A stretch of 55,253 bases of DNA from Armatimonadota bacterium (GTDB lineage Bacteria; Armatimonadota; JAAZEB01). Of the stretch, positions 53,501 through 55,253 are shown piece by piece; the first letter of the stretch is position 1; the number at the start of each line of letters is the position of its first letter. The stretch spans positions 1 to 55,253 of the forward strand of contig JAAZEM010000033.1 in assembly GCA_012512265.1 (NCBI GenBank), given 5' to 3'. The notes beneath the pieces are model-generated. The model saw only the letters and a program-made list of their open reading frames with translations, did not search any database and had not been told where the DNA came from. Position numbers and translations under genes: made by a program.

Positions 53501-53995
53501 GAAGGTCCGGGAAAGGGAAGCCGCTTCACGGTAGAGCTCCCCCTCATCCCCGCACCGGAGACGGCGTCCGCAGACAATAGGCTGCAGCAGGCGCCGGATC
53601 ACCTGCGCGTGCTGTTGGTCGAAGGGGATCCAGACACGCGCGAGATCCTGGTGACAGCACTCGGTATCGTCGGCTACTCCGTCACGTCAGCCCCAAGCGG
53701 CGAGGAAGCCCTCGAACGGGCGCGGGAAGAGCGCCCCGGCCTCATCCTGGCAGACGTCGACCTGCCTGGCATGGATGGATATGAGTTCCTGAAGCGCGCT
53801 CGCGCCCTGCCCGGGATGCAGAGCGTGCCGGCCCTGATGCTCACGGGGGATCAGAAGGCGATCGATGTCCAGCGCACACGCGAGGCGGGATTCCCCGCGC
53901 ATCTGACAAAGCCGGTGGACCTGGATGCCCTCGAAGCACGAATCCGCGAACTGGTGCAAGCGGGCCCGCAGGCCCGCACCGAGGGCAAATCCTGA
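50507..53995 (+). CDS. Hybrid sensor histidine kinase with GAF, PAS and receiver domains
   Basis: A 1162-residue soluble sensor without membrane segments. Rough order: GAF (30-185), PAS (195-330), GAF (335-490), PAS (500-620), GAF (625-790), HisKA with VISHELRNP (phosphorylated His801), HATPase with NLLSNAIKF (Asn917), DTGIGI and GAGMGIGLAL, and a C-terminal receiver with ADVDLPGMDG (Asp1083), LTGD and TKP. The receiver's acidic pair is reduced to VEGDPD, which may weaken Mg2+ binding. GAF domains suggest cytosolic small-ligand, redox or light sensing. No SD before ATG 50507; an in-frame stop lies 27 bases upstream, so the start cannot be earlier. Confidence 0.93.
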   Translation: MIQDPREADEMRESEDGRIPTEHRHRLLETLLLLVQQCAVAKSLAEVADSTADLLRSLFSAAAAHVMLRREESGLLETFAYSGVGREVINTRKLALNEGIAGVVLTQSKPVYVADIGSDPRWEWRDELRAAGLESAFLAPLILDTEPVGMLEVYNPAMPPQGPSPEDESVLMAFAAHAAGALRVVQARQRAQDESDRLRVVLDSIPLPALVIDGADLAHATIELQNRASREAAGMALAPGTPVQELSTLYAIYPADCTRPYALEEIPALRALQRGEVIYQEEVHIRLPGDRWLVGLASAAPMRRGGKVTGAVVVFEDITHRVREEEKVRRRYDQLRVIYDTATAVSEAEDLAQIYEKALDGLTRALGTDRASLLLLDADQVMRFKAWRGLSEEYRKAVEGHTPWPPDVQDPRPVLIADVARAPESTPLPEVLQTEGIRAIAFIPLVHHHRLVGKLMVYYGEPHVFTDEEVQVAQTIAYHIAYAIERHRTTESLRLSESRYRMLMEQASDPIAVLDAEGQILAANARTAETTGYTREELVGMNVTHLFVPSELSEHPLHLPELRAGKTVVTERQVRTKDGSIRIAEVSARLLPDGRIQAIARDITERKRDAIAQRFLAEASRLLASSLDYETTLSQVARLAVPGLGDWCFVYIFDSGLERTEVATADPADEALAKKLVGFPPPTLKAVCEALPDLCAGEAHLFESVHPDVLAAIARSPEHLEQMRALGAHSAMLVPMEVRGRVLGAINIVSTRSARRYTHRDLTQAMELGRRAALAIENARLYREAQDANRAKDHFITVISHELRNPLAPILAGVDMLRHLVTEDGRLRRTLEIIDRNARLQARLVNDLLDLSRVARGKIELRCVPVALDTIVRSAIQGQQSDLADARLSLHVDLQSGLWVNGDADRLQQVVMNLLSNAIKFTPAGGEIRVSCRAQDPGHARIVVEDTGIGIAPEQLPRLFRMFEQGKMDKHKGAGMGIGLALVKALVERHGGSVTAESEGPGKGSRFTVELPLIPAPETASADNRLQQAPDHLRVLLVEGDPDTREILVTALGIVGYSVTSAPSGEEALERAREERPGLILADVDLPGMDGYEFLKRARALPGMQSVPALMLTGDQKAIDVQRTREAGFPAHLTKPVDLDALEARIRELVQAGPQARTEGKS

Positions 53996-54054
53996 GCGGA
54001 GCGCATCAGGAGATCGGCTTTCCCCAAGATGCGCGTCTGGCGAGCTTAGAGAGA

Positions 54055-54076
54055 GGGGCGGACCTCAGCCCGCCCC
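54055..54076. terminator. Bidirectional hairpin between kinase and GH123-like gene
   Basis: GGGGCGG (54055-54061) and CCGCCCC (54070-54076) pair between two convergent stops. No U-run. Confidence 0.45.
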
Positions 54077-54088
54077 CCTGCGTGCTTC

Positions 54089-55253
54089 CTACTGAGAGAG
54101 AGCTTCCAGTGCTTTCAGCACTTCTTTGCGGGCGTTGTCCGCCACATCGCGCTGCTTCGGCGCGTGCCAATCGATCGCCTGAGCTCCCTCGGCATCCACC
54201 ACCTTGGCGGGAAGCGTTGTCAGTAGCTGGCGTGCTTGGCGCACGGCGGCGGGATTGCGCCCGCTCTTTTCGGCCTGCTCGACCGCCTTGCGCAGGAGAA
54301 CCAGGTACTCGTAGTCATACAGGCCCTCGCGGATCGCTTCCATATGCTTCGAGGTGGTGTTCCCCGAGGCATCCAGGAACTGCGGCGAGTAGCAGGTGCC
54401 AGGCGCGGAGTACTCGTTCCACGCGGAGCCGCCGCCGGTATCGCCGAAGGCCCAGAACGCCTGGTAGATCGCGCCATAGCGGAACGCCTCCCACGCCTGG
54501 AGGCGGTGGTAGCTGTAGGGATCGAGCGCTCGCACCGGTCCGGAGCAGCTATAGAAGGCAAGCAGCCGTCCGGCATCGCGTTGGGGAAGGTAGACCTCCT
54601 CGTAGGGGCCGCGACTCCCAAGCCAGGAGACGCGATTGGGGCAGAGCATGCCAGAAAGCTCCAGCATCTCTCGACTGGTGTCTCGCGGGTCCTTCCAGAT
54701 CGGATCGTTGAAGACGATCACCTCCGGGGCCACCTCGCGCAAGACGCGCGCGTAGCTCACGATGCGCTGATCCTGCTCCTCGTTGCGAGGCTCATCCACG
54801 AGAAGGAGCACGAGCTGCGAGGGAGCGATCCCCTTCTTCTTCAGATGCTCCACGTAGAAGGTGATCCACTCGGCGACGCGCCGCCGGTCCTCGGGAGTCT
54901 CCACATCCTTGGTGAAGGCGTTGTAGACGCAGTAGTAGCGCGCGTTCGGCCAGCGCGCGATCCAGGCATCCAGCCGCTTCGTATCCGGCGGCTCGACCAT
55001 CTTGCCGGTGGCATCATGCTTGCCGAACGGCATCACCGCGCTCACGGCCCACGGCGCGTTCACATGGTAGGAGCGCAGAAACTCGACGGTTGCCTCCAGG
55101 TTTTCCTCGGTGATCCCGCGCCCGGGGCCATCGGTGTAGTCCCATCCCCCAAGGGCGAGGGTCAGCTCGTTGGGCATGGAGAGAGCCGAGACACGCACAC
55201 GAATGGGCACCGTGAGCGGCTCGCCCGAGGCGGGAGTCAGCTCCACCCGGCCC
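54089..55253 (-). CDS. GH123/DUF4091-like glycosidase, 5' end outside the window
   Basis: The frame stays open to the window edge, so the visible ~388 residues are the C-terminal part of a longer protein. LVLLLVDEPRNEEQ (a DEP acid pair as in GH123), RVLREVAPEVIVFNDPIWKDP and YQAFWAFGDTGGGSAWNEYS, then LREGLYDYEYLVLLRKAVE, follow the DUF4091 pattern of GH123-type N-acetyl-beta-galactosaminidases. Which sugar is cut is unknown. Third large glycosidase-like protein of the window. Confidence 0.8.
   Translation of the reverse strand, partial: GRVELTPASGEPLTVPIRVRVSALSMPNELTLALGGWDYTDGPGRGITEENLEATVEFLRSYHVNAPWAVSAVMPFGKHDATGKMVEPPDTKRLDAWIARWPNARYYCVYNAFTKDVETPEDRRRVAEWITFYVEHLKKKGIAPSQLVLLLVDEPRNEEQDQRIVSYARVLREVAPEVIVFNDPIWKDPRDTSREMLELSGMLCPNRVSWLGSRGPYEEVYLPQRDAGRLLAFYSCSGPVRALDPYSYHRLQAWEAFRYGAIYQAFWAFGDTGGGSAWNEYSAPGTCYSPQFLDASGNTTSKHMEAIREGLYDYEYLVLLRKAVEQAEKSGRNPAAVRQARQLLTTLPAKVVDAEGAQAIDWHAPKQRDVADNARKEVLKALEALSQ

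Noticed and set aside
1-55253. CRISPR arrays, tRNA/rRNA genes, IS transposases
   Set aside because: Intergenic regions were scanned by eye for spaced repeats, T-loop GGTTCGA patterns and transposase motifs; none was convincing.

Overview
The window looks like a chromosomal segment of a free-living, GC-rich bacterium, most likely a member of Armatimonadota or a close relative. The best clue is three prepilin-like proteins or fragments with the H-x9-DG C-terminal motif; the intact copy at 17094-17804 has a start ([10 protein letters not shown]... then [16 protein letters not shown]) that I associate with Armatimonadota rather than Planctomycetes. Other pointers are three large glycosidase-like proteins, a peptidoglycan/MreB gene pair and an S-layer-homology protein. 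Taxonomy is inferred from protein style only; there is no rRNA gene. Starts other than ATG (GTG, TTG, probably one CTG) are common and often backed by strong Shine-Dalgarno (SD) sequences. I see no tRNA or rRNA gene, CRISPR array, transposase or prophage.

Layout. 1-2012: end of an RlmD/TrmA-type RNA methyltransferase, a lower-GC fluoride channel gene (crcB) behind a fluoride riboswitch with a terminator, then a cluster of palindromes and repeats. 2013-9344: a co-directional set of DegT aminotransferase, two overlapping amidohydrolase-like genes, a second DegT aminotransferase and a secreted TIM-barrel protein; this is the best candidate for an uncharacterised pathway. 9471-15825: panD, divergent aroC, and a 1528-residue secreted GH42-like protein. 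16157-23441 (minus strand): methyltransferase, pilin-like protein, aldo/keto reductase with Fe-S tail, spore-photoproduct-lyase-like radical SAM protein, second pilin-like protein and selB. 23531-29984 (plus strand): orphan DNA methyltransferase, then glycosyltransferase, small MraY/WecA-like transferase, biotin carrier protein, homoserine dehydrogenase and threonine synthase.

30027-38130 (mostly minus strand): phosphatase, second DNA methyltransferase, nitroreductase, a truncated pilin remnant (plus strand), slipin/NfeD pair, SLH protein, mreB and murA. 38603-44823: sbcD-sbcC, a DUF1893 protein, a VIT1/CCC1-type transporter, an ASRT-type beta-sandwich protein and a DedA protein behind a leader with a terminator-like hairpin. 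44885-55253: double GNAT acetyltransferase, an unknown protein, Gfo/Idh oxidoreductase, HI0933-type flavoprotein, O6-alkylguanine-DNA methyltransferase, small membrane protein, a 1162-residue hybrid histidine kinase, and the 3' part of a GH123/DUF4091-like gene.

Several promoters stand out by eye: TTGACA-17-TATAAT before the glycosyltransferase operon, TTGACG-17-TAAGAT placed so that aroC mRNA would be leaderless, head-to-head promoters between selB and the DNA methyltransferase, and divergent promoters between murA and sbcD.
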